A stretch of 64,000 nt of DNA from Bacteroidia bacterium (GTDB lineage Bacteria; Bacteroidota; Bacteroidia; Cytophagales; Cyclobacteriaceae): contig JAUILA010000003.1 in the NCBI GenBank assembly GCA_030432655.1, forward strand, positions 124,001 to 188,000. Reading direction: 5' to 3'. The notes below the pieces were generated by a model. It worked only from the letters and a program-made list of their open reading frames with translations, had not been told where the DNA came from and did not search any database. Below are positions 16,780 through 25,526 of this stretch, piece after piece. A program made the translations under genes and the position numbers. The number at the start of each line of letters is the position of its first letter. Position 1 is the stretch's first letter.

Positions 16780-16814
16780 ATTGCAATATTACGATATAAT
16801 TGCCAACTTCCAAA
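16780..16814 (-). promoter_or_regulatory. arsR promoter with overlapping operator
   Basis: On the minus strand TTTG (16814-16811) is followed after exactly 19 bases by TAATATTG (16791-16784), an excellent Bacteroidota -33/-7 pair, 19 bases before the arsR ATG. The sequence ATTGCAATATTACGATATAAT (16780-16800) overlaps the -7 box and is repeated with one change before arsM. This is the arrangement expected for a self-repressing ArsR. Confidence 0.7.
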
Positions 16815-16843
16815 AAAATTGTCTGAATAAGAACGTTTATCCT

Positions 16844-18430
16844 CTAATTTTTAATAAATCGGGTGATCTGAGTATCCTTTCCGGTAGTAACGCGGATCAG
16901 GTAGATCCCCTGGTCAAGCGAACTGATGGATAACCGCTTACGTATGGAGTTCACGTTCTTCCCATCCACCTCTTCGGCCATCACCACCTTTCCGAAACTG
17001 TCCACTACTTCGATAGTTGACATCACCTCCCGGATCGGATTCCATTCCACATACACTTCATTAAACGGGGAAGGGTTCGGATATACGCTCACTTCCACAG
17101 CTACTAATGGGGTACATTCTGAAATAATATCCGCCGGAGTAAGAGTGTTTCCTTCCCAGATGAAGGTGTCTCCGGGGTCCCGATTGATCAGGAAATTATA
17201 AATCCCGCAGTTATCCGTCCCAAAATTTGAATTGGAAATATTGAAATTGTCGACATCGGTCAGGCTTTCCAATCCGTCAAGTGATACGATCGAGGTAAAT
17301 TGAATCTCAAACGATTTGAGATAATTAATTCCTGAAAGGCCGGTTAGGTCATCAATATCGCTTAACAAAGTTACTTCCCCTCCTTCCGGTACACGTTCAA
17401 GTAATCCTTTATCGGAGAATTCAAAATAGGCAAACTCTACTTTATTAATCGTTTCAACCATATCGAGTGACTCAACAGTAAAATCAGAAGAAACAAATAA
17501 GATCGAGAGTTCATCAAGCACAGGGTCAAGCTGAGGGATTGTACCATCAAGGTATGCAAAACCCACCCTTAGTCCACCTATTGAATTAAGTGAAAGTAAG
17601 GCATCGGTATTGTACCTTGGTGAACCACCGGTGGGTGTATTAAAATCAAATATTCCTCCAATTTCTTCAAGATTTCTAAGCCCGGTTAGGTCTACATCAT
17701 CTTCGAATCTCATTGTCAAATTTCCGTTTACCTGCGTGAGGGTAGCCAGGTTTTCAAGGTCTAATGTATTATCGGTATTATCAATGGTCAGATTACCGGT
17801 AATTATCGAGCAATTGAAGGCATCCACCTCGGCCTGCGTATGCAGATAAACATCACCATAACAAACTGTTCCGGTAAGTTCACATGCTAAAATAGATTCC
17901 AGGACACAGTCAGGTCCGTTGCCATAAATCTGGACGCTTCCGGTAGCTCCTCCTTCTGACGTCAGCGGAAAGAGATCGCAGCAAATATTAAGCATCGGAT
18001 TGTTAAAAACTTTTAAATCAACAACCTCTTTAATGACTCCCAGGCCGGAGATATCATCCAGATTCGGATTGTTTATGACAGTTAGGTGTCTACCCAGTTT
18101 CGGGAGGTTTCCGGGGCGCATGATATCATAAAGCCCGGTATTCTTAAATTCCATGGAACAGACAACTTCTTCGAGGTTGTCAAGACCAAACGTCGAACCG
18201 AGATTGGGTGCATCGGCTATGATCAGGTGCTCCCCGACGCGCTTCAGGGAGCGCAAACCCGTCAGGCTTCTTATATCCGTGCCGGTTATCAGTAATGAGC
18301 CGGTCACTTCCTCACAGGTGAAATTGTTGACTTCTTCCTGGGTGGTCAGTACGACATCGCCATAACAAATCTCCTGACTCATCGCAGGAAAACCAGACAG
18401 CAGGATAAGAATTACTAATAACTTTTTCAT
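16844..18430 (-). CDS. Secreted leucine-rich/receptor-L-like protein with type IX secretion sorting tail
   Basis: 528 residues. A clear signal peptide (MKKLLVILILLSGFPAMSQ) is followed by two blocks that begin alike, ICYGDVVLTTQEEVNNFTC and VCYGDVYLHTQAEVDAFNC, each leading into short beta-strand repeats of the receptor-L type (GSLLITG, NLTIDN, SLTGLRSLKRVGEHL). The last 85 residues are a T9SS type A sorting domain: VSVYPNPSPFNEVYVEW, then GIYLIRVTTGKDTQITRFIKN-like end. It is therefore likely exported by the Por system and surface-bound or released. Ligand unknown. Confidence 0.85.
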   Translation of the reverse strand: MKKLLVILILLSGFPAMSQEICYGDVVLTTQEEVNNFTCEEVTGSLLITGTDIRSLTGLRSLKRVGEHLIIADAPNLGSTFGLDNLEEVVCSMEFKNTGLYDIMRPGNLPKLGRHLTVINNPNLDDISGLGVIKEVVDLKVFNNPMLNICCDLFPLTSEGGATGSVQIYGNGPDCVLESILACELTGTVCYGDVYLHTQAEVDAFNCSIITGNLTIDNTDNTLDLENLATLTQVNGNLTMRFEDDVDLTGLRNLEEIGGIFDFNTPTGGSPRYNTDALLSLNSIGGLRVGFAYLDGTIPQLDPVLDELSILFVSSDFTVESLDMVETINKVEFAYFEFSDKGLLERVPEGGEVTLLSDIDDLTGLSGINYLKSFEIQFTSIVSLDGLESLTDVDNFNISNSNFGTDNCGIYNFLINRDPGDTFIWEGNTLTPADIISECTPLVAVEVSVYPNPSPFNEVYVEWNPIREVMSTIEVVDSFGKVVMAEEVDGKNVNSIRKRLSISSLDQGIYLIRVTTGKDTQITRFIKN

Positions 18431-18551
18431 GTTGATCGGATTTAGGTGAAACCCGACAATAGCGTGTCAAGCTATAGTTGCGGCAAAGAATATAGCAAAT
18501 ATCTGATTGCCAATAAAGAAAAAGTTAAATTTCTTAACCCGCTGGTTTTCA

Positions 18552-20168
18552 CTACTCTTTGAGTGCTTTTTCCAGGCCGGGCAGTTCGTAATTTTCAAAT
18601 ACCCCTGGCTGCGCCATCATCTCTTCAATATCTTCGGTAGTGCGCGGGGCGAAAGCAGACAACAACTCATAGCCGTCTTCGGTGATAAGTATATCATCTT
18701 CAATCCTGACCGCAATTCCCCACCATTTCGGATCACACGGACTGTCTTCCGGAATGTAAATACCCGGTTCGACCGTCAACACCATGTCCTTCTCAAATTC
18801 CTCATAATTTCCACGGTCATGCACATCCAGTCCGATATGGTGACTTACCCCATGCGGAAAATAACGTCTTACTTCTGAAGCATCCGAAATAATCCCCAGT
18901 TCGATCAGCCCCTCGGCAATCACTTCCTGGCTCACCCGCGTGGTTTCACGGATCGTCACCCCCGGCTTACATATCTTAAAGGATTCTTCCTGTGCCTGGT
19001 AAACCAGGTCATAAATTGCTTTCTGTTCAGGAGTAAACTTGCCACTTGCCGGAATGGTTCTGGTTACATCAGCCGTATATCCATGATACTCAGCCCCCAG
19101 ATCCATTAATACGAGGTCATCACCCACCTTAAGTTTGTTATTGGTAACATAATGAAGCACACAGCCATTATGACCTGCACCGACAATACTTGGGTATCCT
19201 TCGTATTCAGACCCGTATTTTTTGAATACAAACTCCTGGATCCCCTGAATTTCCGTTTCTGACATGCCCGGGTGCATACTTTTCATTACCTCAACCTGGC
19301 CCATACAGGAAATATAGACCGCTTTTCTAAGCAGTTCGATTTCTGCCGGCTCCTTCACCTCACGAAGGTCTGACATGATCTGCACAAGCGCACGTGTATC
19401 GAGATTAGACGGAGGCGGGAGAATATTCATTTTCTCTTCAACCGAGCCATCCCCGTTCACAAAACTCTGGATCACTTCATCATTCTGCAGATCAGGATTC
19501 CGCTGCATTGCCTGCGCCAGATTCTCCCGGAACTCATCCATCTCCTCCGGCTTCAGATTTCTGATGCGCTCATAAATCTCGTTTTTCATTGCATTGAAGT
19601 CATCGGGTATATTCGCTTTGGTCCTGAACTGACTGATCAGGTCATATAAATCACCCTGCACCCACTGGCTGTTTCTGACATCATTGTTAAAATCGAAGAA
19701 CAGCACTTTATCGTATTCCGGGAATATGGCCTTGAATTCTTCGAATTTTGTATTATTGAATACCACCTCAAACCCGAGTTCTTCCTTCGCGCCCTCAACC
19801 CCGAGTCGCTTCCCGGTCCATTGTTCCGCACGCTCATCCTTTGGCTGTACAAACAGTATCTCCCGCGTTCCTTCGTACGGCTCCTTGAAGAGAAGGAGAA
19901 GAGCATGAGGTTCGGAATACCCCGTCAGGTAGTAGAAATCCGGATCCTGGTGATAAATATAATCGACATCATTTGCCCTGTTCCTGACCGGATTGGCAAA
20001 GAATACCGCCACGCTGTTCGCCGGCATTTTATCAATAACCTCCTGGCGCTTCTTCTGGTGGAACGCGGGGTCCAGGTGATCTTGCGGATAATCCTGTCCC
20101 TGGGTTACAGGTGCTGCGAAGAACAACGTAAGGATGATAATGGCTGAGTTAAGGCTGAATTTTTTCAT
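18552..20168 (-). CDS. Exported Xaa-Pro aminopeptidase (M24B metallopeptidase)
   Basis: A 538-residue aminopeptidase P that removes N-terminal residues before proline. The start at 20168 (MKKFSLNSAIIILTLFF) is chosen because it gives a normal signal peptide ending near TQGQDY; the longer reading adds 33 residues with no homology. The N-terminal domain is AMP_N-type (FHQKKRQEVIDKMPANSVAVFFANPV). The pita-bread domain carries the two-metal ligands: LMDLGAEYHGYTADVTRT, HGVSHHIGLDVHD, TVEPGIYIPED and the final AVRIEDDILIT. It is predicted periplasmic, unlike E. coli PepP. A -7 box sits only four bases before the ATG. Confidence 0.92.
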   Translation of the reverse strand: MKKFSLNSAIIILTLFFAAPVTQGQDYPQDHLDPAFHQKKRQEVIDKMPANSVAVFFANPVRNRANDVDYIYHQDPDFYYLTGYSEPHALLLLFKEPYEGTREILFVQPKDERAEQWTGKRLGVEGAKEELGFEVVFNNTKFEEFKAIFPEYDKVLFFDFNNDVRNSQWVQGDLYDLISQFRTKANIPDDFNAMKNEIYERIRNLKPEEMDEFRENLAQAMQRNPDLQNDEVIQSFVNGDGSVEEKMNILPPPSNLDTRALVQIMSDLREVKEPAEIELLRKAVYISCMGQVEVMKSMHPGMSETEIQGIQEFVFKKYGSEYEGYPSIVGAGHNGCVLHYVTNNKLKVGDDLVLMDLGAEYHGYTADVTRTIPASGKFTPEQKAIYDLVYQAQEESFKICKPGVTIRETTRVSQEVIAEGLIELGIISDASEVRRYFPHGVSHHIGLDVHDRGNYEEFEKDMVLTVEPGIYIPEDSPCDPKWWGIAVRIEDDILITEDGYELLSAFAPRTTEDIEEMMAQPGVFENYELPGLEKALKE

Positions 20169-20172
20169 ATAC

Positions 20173-20180
20173 CAAAAATA
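20173..20180 (-). promoter_or_regulatory. Candidate -7 box for the Xaa-Pro aminopeptidase gene
   Basis: TATTTTTG on the minus strand is a perfect match to TAnnTTTG, with TTCG about 20 bases upstream as a weak -33 box. It ends only four bases before the ATG at 20168, so if used the transcript would be almost leaderless. Confidence 0.35.
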
Positions 20181-20299
20181 ATCATTAAACGAATACGTAC
20201 CGAACCGTTCGTGGAATTCGTGGATACGCGACAACCCTTCGCCGGCGGTAATTTCAACCGGATTCATTAATTTAAGGCTGTACCCATAAAATACATCCG

Positions 20300-22417
20300 A
20301 TGAACCGCCTTTCGGCCTTTCTCCTGCTCTTCACTATTGCCTGCAGTACGCCTCCTGAGACTGAGACCAATACCAACCTTCCAGGCCTGGACTGGCCTGA
20401 GTTTCAGGGCGGACCGGATCGCAGCCAATATTCTCCAGCAGATCAGATTACACGGGAGAATGTAACGAAACTGGAAAAGGTGTGGGAATACCATACGGAT
20501 GATGAAGGTCAGATACAGTGTAATCCCCTTGTTATCAACGGGGTGTTGTACGGAATGACCCCGGCGGTGCAGCCATTTGCCATCCGGGCCGATAATGGAA
20601 GCGAAATCTGGAAGGCAGACTCCGGCGACGAAGAGAATTTTCTAAGTACAAGCCGCGGACTGGTCTACTGGGCCGAAGGCCCGGACAAAAGAATTCTGTA
20701 TACAAACCAATCATGGCTGATGGCACGCAATGCGGAAACAGGTGAACTGATCTCCTCGTTCGGAGATAACGGACGCACTTCCCTCAAAGCAGGTTTGGGA
20801 GCCGCTGCCGGGGACAAATTTGTCATTTCCAATACACCAGGAACCGTTTTCGAAGACCTTATCGTAATGCCTCTCCGGGTTTCGGAAGGACCGGACGCTG
20901 CTCCGGGATATATTCAGGCATTCAATATTCGTACAGGCAAACTTGCCTGGGTATTCCATACGATTCCGCACCCGGGAGAGGACGGCTACGGGACCTGGCC
21001 CCCGGACATCTACCGCAATGAATCCGGGGTCGGCGCAGCAAATAATTGGGCGGGAATGGCAGTAGACCGGGAGCGTGGAATCATCTATGTTCCTACGGGA
21101 TCGGCGGCATTTGATTTCTACGGCGGCAACCGGCCCGGCCAGAACCTGTATGCCAATACACTGCTGGCGCTTGATGCCCGAACCGGCAAGAAGATTTGGC
21201 ATTATCAGATGGTCCATCATGACATCCTCGACCGTGATCCTCCGTCTGCCCCGAACCTGCTCACCATCCGCCGTAATGGTGAAGACATCGACGCAGTGGC
21301 GCAGATTACGAAACAAGGCTATGTTTTCCTGTTTGACCGGGAAACCGGACAACCGCTTTTCGAAATTGAGGAAGTACCTGTCCCTCCTTCCGACATTCCG
21401 GGAGAATCCGCCTGGCCCACACAGCCATGGCCAACCCTCCCTGCTCCTTTTGCCCGGCAGGACCTGACAGAACAAGACATCTCCACCATTGCCTCAAACC
21501 GTGAGGAACTCCTGGAACTATTCAGGAATTCAAGATACGAAGGCCCGTTTACCCCGCTGTCACTGAAAGGGAGCATCATTTTTCCCGGACTGGACGGCGG
21601 TGGAGAATGGGGAGGAGCGGCGACCGATCCTTCAGGAGTTATCTATATTAACAGCAATGAAATGGCCTGGCACATCCGCCTCATGGAGAATAACCCGGAA
21701 CTGGCCGAAGGTATGACAACAGGCGAGGGAATATATGCCATTAATTGTTCATCCTGTCACGGAAAAGACCGCAAGGGCAATGAAGCAAGCGGTTTTCCGT
21801 CACTGGCAGACCTATCTGACCGGCTTGACCGGGAAGCCGTCTCCTCCCTTATAAAAAGTGGAAAAGGTATGATGCCGGCATTTCCGCAGCTAAGCGATGA
21901 ACAGCATCAGGCGTTGCTGGATTACCTGTACAACAAACAAATATCCAAAGAGCCCGGACTTGATTTTACCGAAGCTGCTCCGGCTGCCTACCGCATCTCC
22001 GGCTACACAAAATTTCTGGATGCTGATGGCTTTCCTGCCATTGAACCACCATGGGGTACACTCAACGCAATTGATCTTAACACGGGAGAATATAAATGGA
22101 AAATACCTTTTGGCCAATACCCGGAGCTTGCAGAAAGAGGAATGAGTAATACCGGTGCCGAAAGCTACGGCGGACCTGTCGTCACTGCTGGTGGATTGTT
22201 GTTTATCGCAGGGACCAAAGACAAACGGTTCAGGGCATATGATAAAGAGAACGGACAACTTCTTTGGGAGACCGTGTTACCCGCTCCGGGGTTTGCCACA
22301 CCTTCGGTGTATGTCGTCAATGGAAAGCAGTATATTGTAATTGCCTGTGGAGGGGATAAACTGGGTGCAGGGAAAGGAGACAGTTATTTAGCATTTGCAT
22401 TACCTGAAGCAAACTGA
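20300..22417 (+). CDS. PQQ-dependent quinoprotein dehydrogenase with inserted cytochrome c domain
   Basis: A 705-residue exported lipoprotein (lipobox-like TIACST near residue 15). Repeated beta-propeller blades start at LDWPEFQGGPDRSQYSP and include AFNIRTGKLAWVFHTIPHPGEDGYGTWP, as in membrane-type glucose and related alcohol dehydrogenases. A haem c site, CSSCH (C483, C486, H487), with a candidate axial Met in GKGMMPAFPQL near 520, is inserted before the final blade (ALDLNTG-like repeats, GGLLFIAGTKDKRFRAYD). Electrons would pass from PQQ through haem to the respiratory chain. The substrate is not defined; sugar or alcohol is likely. The next gene begins 2 bases after the stop. Confidence 0.92.
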   Translation: MNRLSAFLLLFTIACSTPPETETNTNLPGLDWPEFQGGPDRSQYSPADQITRENVTKLEKVWEYHTDDEGQIQCNPLVINGVLYGMTPAVQPFAIRADNGSEIWKADSGDEENFLSTSRGLVYWAEGPDKRILYTNQSWLMARNAETGELISSFGDNGRTSLKAGLGAAAGDKFVISNTPGTVFEDLIVMPLRVSEGPDAAPGYIQAFNIRTGKLAWVFHTIPHPGEDGYGTWPPDIYRNESGVGAANNWAGMAVDRERGIIYVPTGSAAFDFYGGNRPGQNLYANTLLALDARTGKKIWHYQMVHHDILDRDPPSAPNLLTIRRNGEDIDAVAQITKQGYVFLFDRETGQPLFEIEEVPVPPSDIPGESAWPTQPWPTLPAPFARQDLTEQDISTIASNREELLELFRNSRYEGPFTPLSLKGSIIFPGLDGGGEWGGAATDPSGVIYINSNEMAWHIRLMENNPELAEGMTTGEGIYAINCSSCHGKDRKGNEASGFPSLADLSDRLDREAVSSLIKSGKGMMPAFPQLSDEQHQALLDYLYNKQISKEPGLDFTEAAPAAYRISGYTKFLDADGFPAIEPPWGTLNAIDLNTGEYKWKIPFGQYPELAERGMSNTGAESYGGPVVTAGGLLFIAGTKDKRFRAYDKENGQLLWETVLPAPGFATPSVYVVNGKQYIVIACGGDKLGAGKGDSYLAFALPEAN

Positions 22418-22419
22418 TT

Positions 22420-23610
22420 ATGAAAAGTGTTATTACCAGCCTGGCGATTTTGTTTTCCGCAGCCTGCGGGGCACAGGATATTCAATTCCGGAATGTTTCA
22501 GTAACGCATCTACCTGCTTCAGTTTTATCGAACCACAACACCATGGATGTCAGAATCGGGGATATCGACAACGACGGAGATCCCGATCTCGTACTGGCCG
22601 TGGAATACTTTAAGAATGTGATCCTGATCAATGACGGCAAAGGTAATTTTACCGATGGATCTGACCGTCTTCCAGATAAAACTGCCACGCAGAACCCGGC
22701 ACCCTGGCGATATTATCCCTATCACGATTCTGAGGATGTAGCCCTCGAAGACTTTGATAATGACGGTGACCTCGACATTGTTATTGTTACGGAAGATGAT
22801 GAGATCAACGAATATTATATTAATGACGGTAAGGGTTATTTCACTGACCATTCTACAGAATTTCCGGTCACCGGAGTCACGAATGCCGTCATTGCCGCCG
22901 ACTTTGACAACGACGGCTGGACCGACCTCATGCTCGGGAATAACGGACAGAATTATTACCTCAGGAACAACAAAGGTCGTTTTGAGGATGCAACGGCAGA
23001 CAGAATGCCGGTCATGGAAGATATCACGCAGGACCTGGAAGCCTTTGACTTTGACCAGGATGGTGATCCGGATGTCATCGTCGGCAACGAGCTGGATAAT
23101 ATTCTCCTGGAGAATGACGGGAACGGGTTCTTCAGCGATGTAACCGGCAGGTATATCCCTGAAGAATATCAGGAAAACGGCGAGACCCGGGAAGCTGATT
23201 TTGCAGATATTAACGGGGACGGCAAGGTGGATCTGTATTTTGCCAATGTGACCCTGTTCCAGGGAATGCCTCCAGTGCAACGGATGCTGATCTGGGATAA
23301 CAACCGACGAAAGTTCAATGACGAAGCCTTGCTTCGTTTAGGCTTTACCGATACCCACAGTGTGGTTGATGCGGATTTCGCTGATTTAAACAGCGATGGT
23401 GCTCCGGATCTCTTATTCCAGACACTGGAAGGTCCGCGTATCTTTATAAACGACGGTCAGGGGTTCTTTACAGACCGTACAAGACAACTAATACCAGGCC
23501 TGAGCGGTATGGGCATTGATGTGGAAGTATATGATCTGAATGGAGATGGCAAACCGGATCTTTACTTTGGCAATTTCAGAACGTCTGACTTTTACCTGAT
23601 CCAGGAATGA
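22420..23610 (+). CDS. Secreted FG-GAP/VCBS repeat protein
   Basis: 396 residues with a signal peptide (MKSVITSLAILFSAACGAQ). At least six FG-GAP/VCBS-type blades follow, each with a calcium-loop of the form DxDNDGDPDL: DIDNDGDPDLVLA, DFDNDGDLDIVIV, DFDNDGWTDLMLG, DFDQDGDPDVIVG, DINGDGKVDLYFA, DLNSDGAPDLLFQ and DLNGDGKPDLYFG. It therefore probably forms a seven-bladed calcium-binding propeller. It lies 2 bases after the quinoprotein gene and overlaps the next gene by four bases (ATGA), so the three are one unit. Its role with the dehydrogenase is unknown. Confidence 0.88.
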   Translation: MKSVITSLAILFSAACGAQDIQFRNVSVTHLPASVLSNHNTMDVRIGDIDNDGDPDLVLAVEYFKNVILINDGKGNFTDGSDRLPDKTATQNPAPWRYYPYHDSEDVALEDFDNDGDLDIVIVTEDDEINEYYINDGKGYFTDHSTEFPVTGVTNAVIAADFDNDGWTDLMLGNNGQNYYLRNNKGRFEDATADRMPVMEDITQDLEAFDFDQDGDPDVIVGNELDNILLENDGNGFFSDVTGRYIPEEYQENGETREADFADINGDGKVDLYFANVTLFQGMPPVQRMLIWDNNRRKFNDEALLRLGFTDTHSVVDADFADLNSDGAPDLLFQTLEGPRIFINDGQGFFTDRTRQLIPGLSGMGIDVEVYDLNGDGKPDLYFGNFRTSDFYLIQE

Positions 23611-23999
23611 AGAGCAAAGTCATCATCTACGCCCTGTTAATCCTCCTGCTGGCGGGAGGGTGTTCCCAAGGCAGGGAAGACCTCATCCTGGGGGAATGGA
23701 AGGTGGTGGAATACTCCGTATCCGGAAACAAATACGATTCTGACCGGATCATTGAATTCATGAGTGACGGAAATTACATATCATATGAAAAGGAAGACAC
23801 CATCAACGGGGAATGGAGAATCAGGAATAAGACCCTTGTTTTGTATCAGCCGGAATTGAACGATCTGCATGGAAACAGGCTGGTAGAACCATTCTCACGC
23901 GTCTGGGAAGTGGAAGTAGCCGAAGAATGGATGTTACTGGAAGGAACATCACGTTCTAATACCCAGGACATGAAATTAATCCTCAACCGGCAGCAGTAA
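23607..23999 (+). CDS. Small lipocalin-like lipoprotein
   Basis: 130 residues. The signal ends in a strong lipobox (LLLAGGCSQ). The rest is a short beta barrel of the kind called lipocalin-like in Bacteroidota (ILGEWKVVEYSVSGN, IEFMSDGNYISYE, GEWRIRNKTLVLYQP). It overlaps the FG-GAP gene by ATGA and ends two bases before the stop of the convergent DnaB-like gene. No specific function can be given. Confidence 0.8.
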   Translation: MKSKVIIYALLILLLAGGCSQGREDLILGEWKVVEYSVSGNKYDSDRIIEFMSDGNYISYEKEDTINGEWRIRNKTLVLYQPELNDLHGNRLVEPFSRVWEVEVAEEWMLLEGTSRSNTQDMKLILNRQQ

Positions 24000-24001
24000 A
24001 A

Positions 24002-24649
24002 TTACCGCCAGTCATGCATAACATAGGTCCCGGGCTTATTCTCCAGGTCCTTGAGATAAAGTAATTCCATGTTGTTTATGGTGGAATTTCCTTCCTCATC
24101 CTCAAGGATCCCATAATGAAATGGCCGGTGAATACCGATAATCTGATCCGCATCATGAATGATATTCCGGGCCCAGGTATAATCACGCAGTGAAGGTTTA
24201 ACCCGTCCCTGATCAGAATTTGGTTCATCAAGAATGAGGTTGAGCACTACCCGTATTCCTGTTTTATCAGCCACATTCTTGAAACCGGAAATTACATCCT
24301 CCTTCATGTAAAAATCACCATCATACACCTTTCCGCACAGGGAATTAAGATCATCCACGATCAGGGTGTCTATACCTTCCTCTTCCAGCCAGGGAGCAAT
24401 ATTCTCACAATACTCAGAGTCATAGAAAGGGAGAGAATCTTCAATGGTCAGTTCCTGGGATGAGTAATTTTCCAGACCAATCCGATCACGAAGATTTTCG
24501 GCATAGTCATGATAACTGATAAACAATACTTTCTCGTAAAACGATAGGTGATGAGCCATTCTCAACGAAAATGTCGTAAGGCCCATCCCCGATTTTCCCC
24601 CTATACAGACAAGCCCGTCTGTTAGGGAAAGTTGGGAATAATCTGCCAT
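24002..24649 (-). CDS. Stand-alone DnaB-helicase-like RecA-fold protein with altered Walker A
   Basis: 215 residues resembling only the C-terminal RecA domain of replicative helicase DnaB. The P-loop region reads GGKSGMGLTTFSLRMA (residues 17-32), where DnaB has GMGKT: leucine 24 (codon CTT) replaces the nucleotide-binding lysine. The Walker B-like strand is DTLIVDDLN (95-102), and the C-terminal part keeps the DnaB order (NIIHDADQIIGIHRPFHYG ... LLYLKDLENKPGTYVM). The N-terminal DnaG-binding domain is absent. It probably cannot hydrolyse ATP normally and may be a regulator or a decayed relic. Neighbours give no clue; the upstream 190 bases are AT-rich without a recognisable promoter. Confidence 0.7.
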   Translation of the reverse strand: MADYSQLSLTDGLVCIGGKSGMGLTTFSLRMAHHLSFYEKVLFISYHDYAENLRDRIGLENYSSQELTIEDSLPFYDSEYCENIAPWLEEEGIDTLIVDDLNSLCGKVYDGDFYMKEDVISGFKNVADKTGIRVVLNLILDEPNSDQGRVKPSLRDYTWARNIIHDADQIIGIHRPFHYGILEDEEGNSTINNMELLYLKDLENKPGTYVMHDWR

Positions 24650-24839
24650 CTTTTAATCACATTAGCACCAATACTGTGGAGAAGGTACTATTTTCAAGAA
24701 TATGATGCAATCTTTTAAGATGATCCCTTTGTTAATTAAAATTAAATAGTTGGACTATATTATAATCGTTAATTTTAAAATTAGATTTGTCATATTTCAT
24801 ATGCCAAATCAGTATGATTCAATGTATTTACTGTGAGAC

Positions 24840-25313
24840 TCAGTCTATCCTTCGATAGGTTTCTGAATAAACGCGGGCACCATTTTCATTCACTTCGGTC
24901 TGGACGTAGTAATCATCGCCTATGTCCAGTTCCCAGTTAAAAACCCGCATCGAATCCAGAATATTCATCATGTAGTGCGATCCAAATTCCATGTTTTCGC
25001 TGAATTTGTTTCCATCAATAAAATAGGTGCCATAGCCAAACATCTGAACTGAGTCTTTCGGCTGTTTGCGGCTCCACATAACATGACCATCGTAGTAAAT
25101 TTTCACCTGCCGGTACCCTTCATTCATGGTAACCGTATCAGATACTTCATCATTATTGTATAATTGATAGAATCTCATTTCCCATGCGCCTTCAAGAGTA
25201 GGTACCTCTTCTTCCACGGTCATGGCAGAATTCTGATCCTCCCCTTCTTCAGGTTCGGTTTGTCCACAGGAAAACATAAGCAAGCAGGTAACTATGAAAA
25301 TAGAATGTTTCAT
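24840..25313 (-). CDS. Lipoprotein of unknown function
   Basis: 157 residues from the ATG at 25313, chosen because it gives a signal peptide with a lipobox (CLLMFSCGQ); the longer reading adds 16 residues ahead of it. After an acidic linker (TEPEEGEDQ), the domain LEGAWEMRFYQLYNN ... YGTYFIDGNKFSENMEFGSH looks like the small beta-barrel lipocalin-like proteins of Bacteroidota. It stands alone between the AT-rich spacer and a divergent gene. Function unknown. Confidence 0.75.
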   Translation of the reverse strand: MKHSIFIVTCLLMFSCGQTEPEEGEDQNSAMTVEEEVPTLEGAWEMRFYQLYNNDEVSDTVTMNEGYRQVKIYYDGHVMWSRKQPKDSVQMFGYGTYFIDGNKFSENMEFGSHYMMNILDSMRVFNWELDIGDDYYVQTEVNENGARVYSETYRRID

Positions 25314-25526
25314 AATAGTCAGGTGGTTGGTTTTAAATAATTTACAAAAAATTAAGATCAATTCTTACTTTTTTTTGACCACCCGACTTGACGGTCTGCA
25401 GATATAAACCTGCCGGCCTCGAATTGCTCTGAAGTTCGACTTTCAGAACTAAGATTGCGCCTTTTTGCATTAACCCGCCTGGCCAGCGGCTGCATAAATT
25501 GCATTCAAATAACTAATCAGACCACA

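Noticed and set aside
22525-23280. Long open frame (251 codons) on the minus strand
   Set aside because: It mirrors the aspartate-rich FG-GAP repeats, whose GAC/GAT codons leave the opposite strand open.
24650-24839. AT-rich 190-base spacer as a possible origin or RNA gene
   Set aside because: No repeats, stable hairpin or promoter pair could be made out.
13665-25353. A 14-base sequence (ATTTACAAAAAATT) shared at 13665-13678 and 25340-25353, upstream of two genes
   Set aside because: It is AT-rich and could match by chance; no third copy was noticed near other starts.
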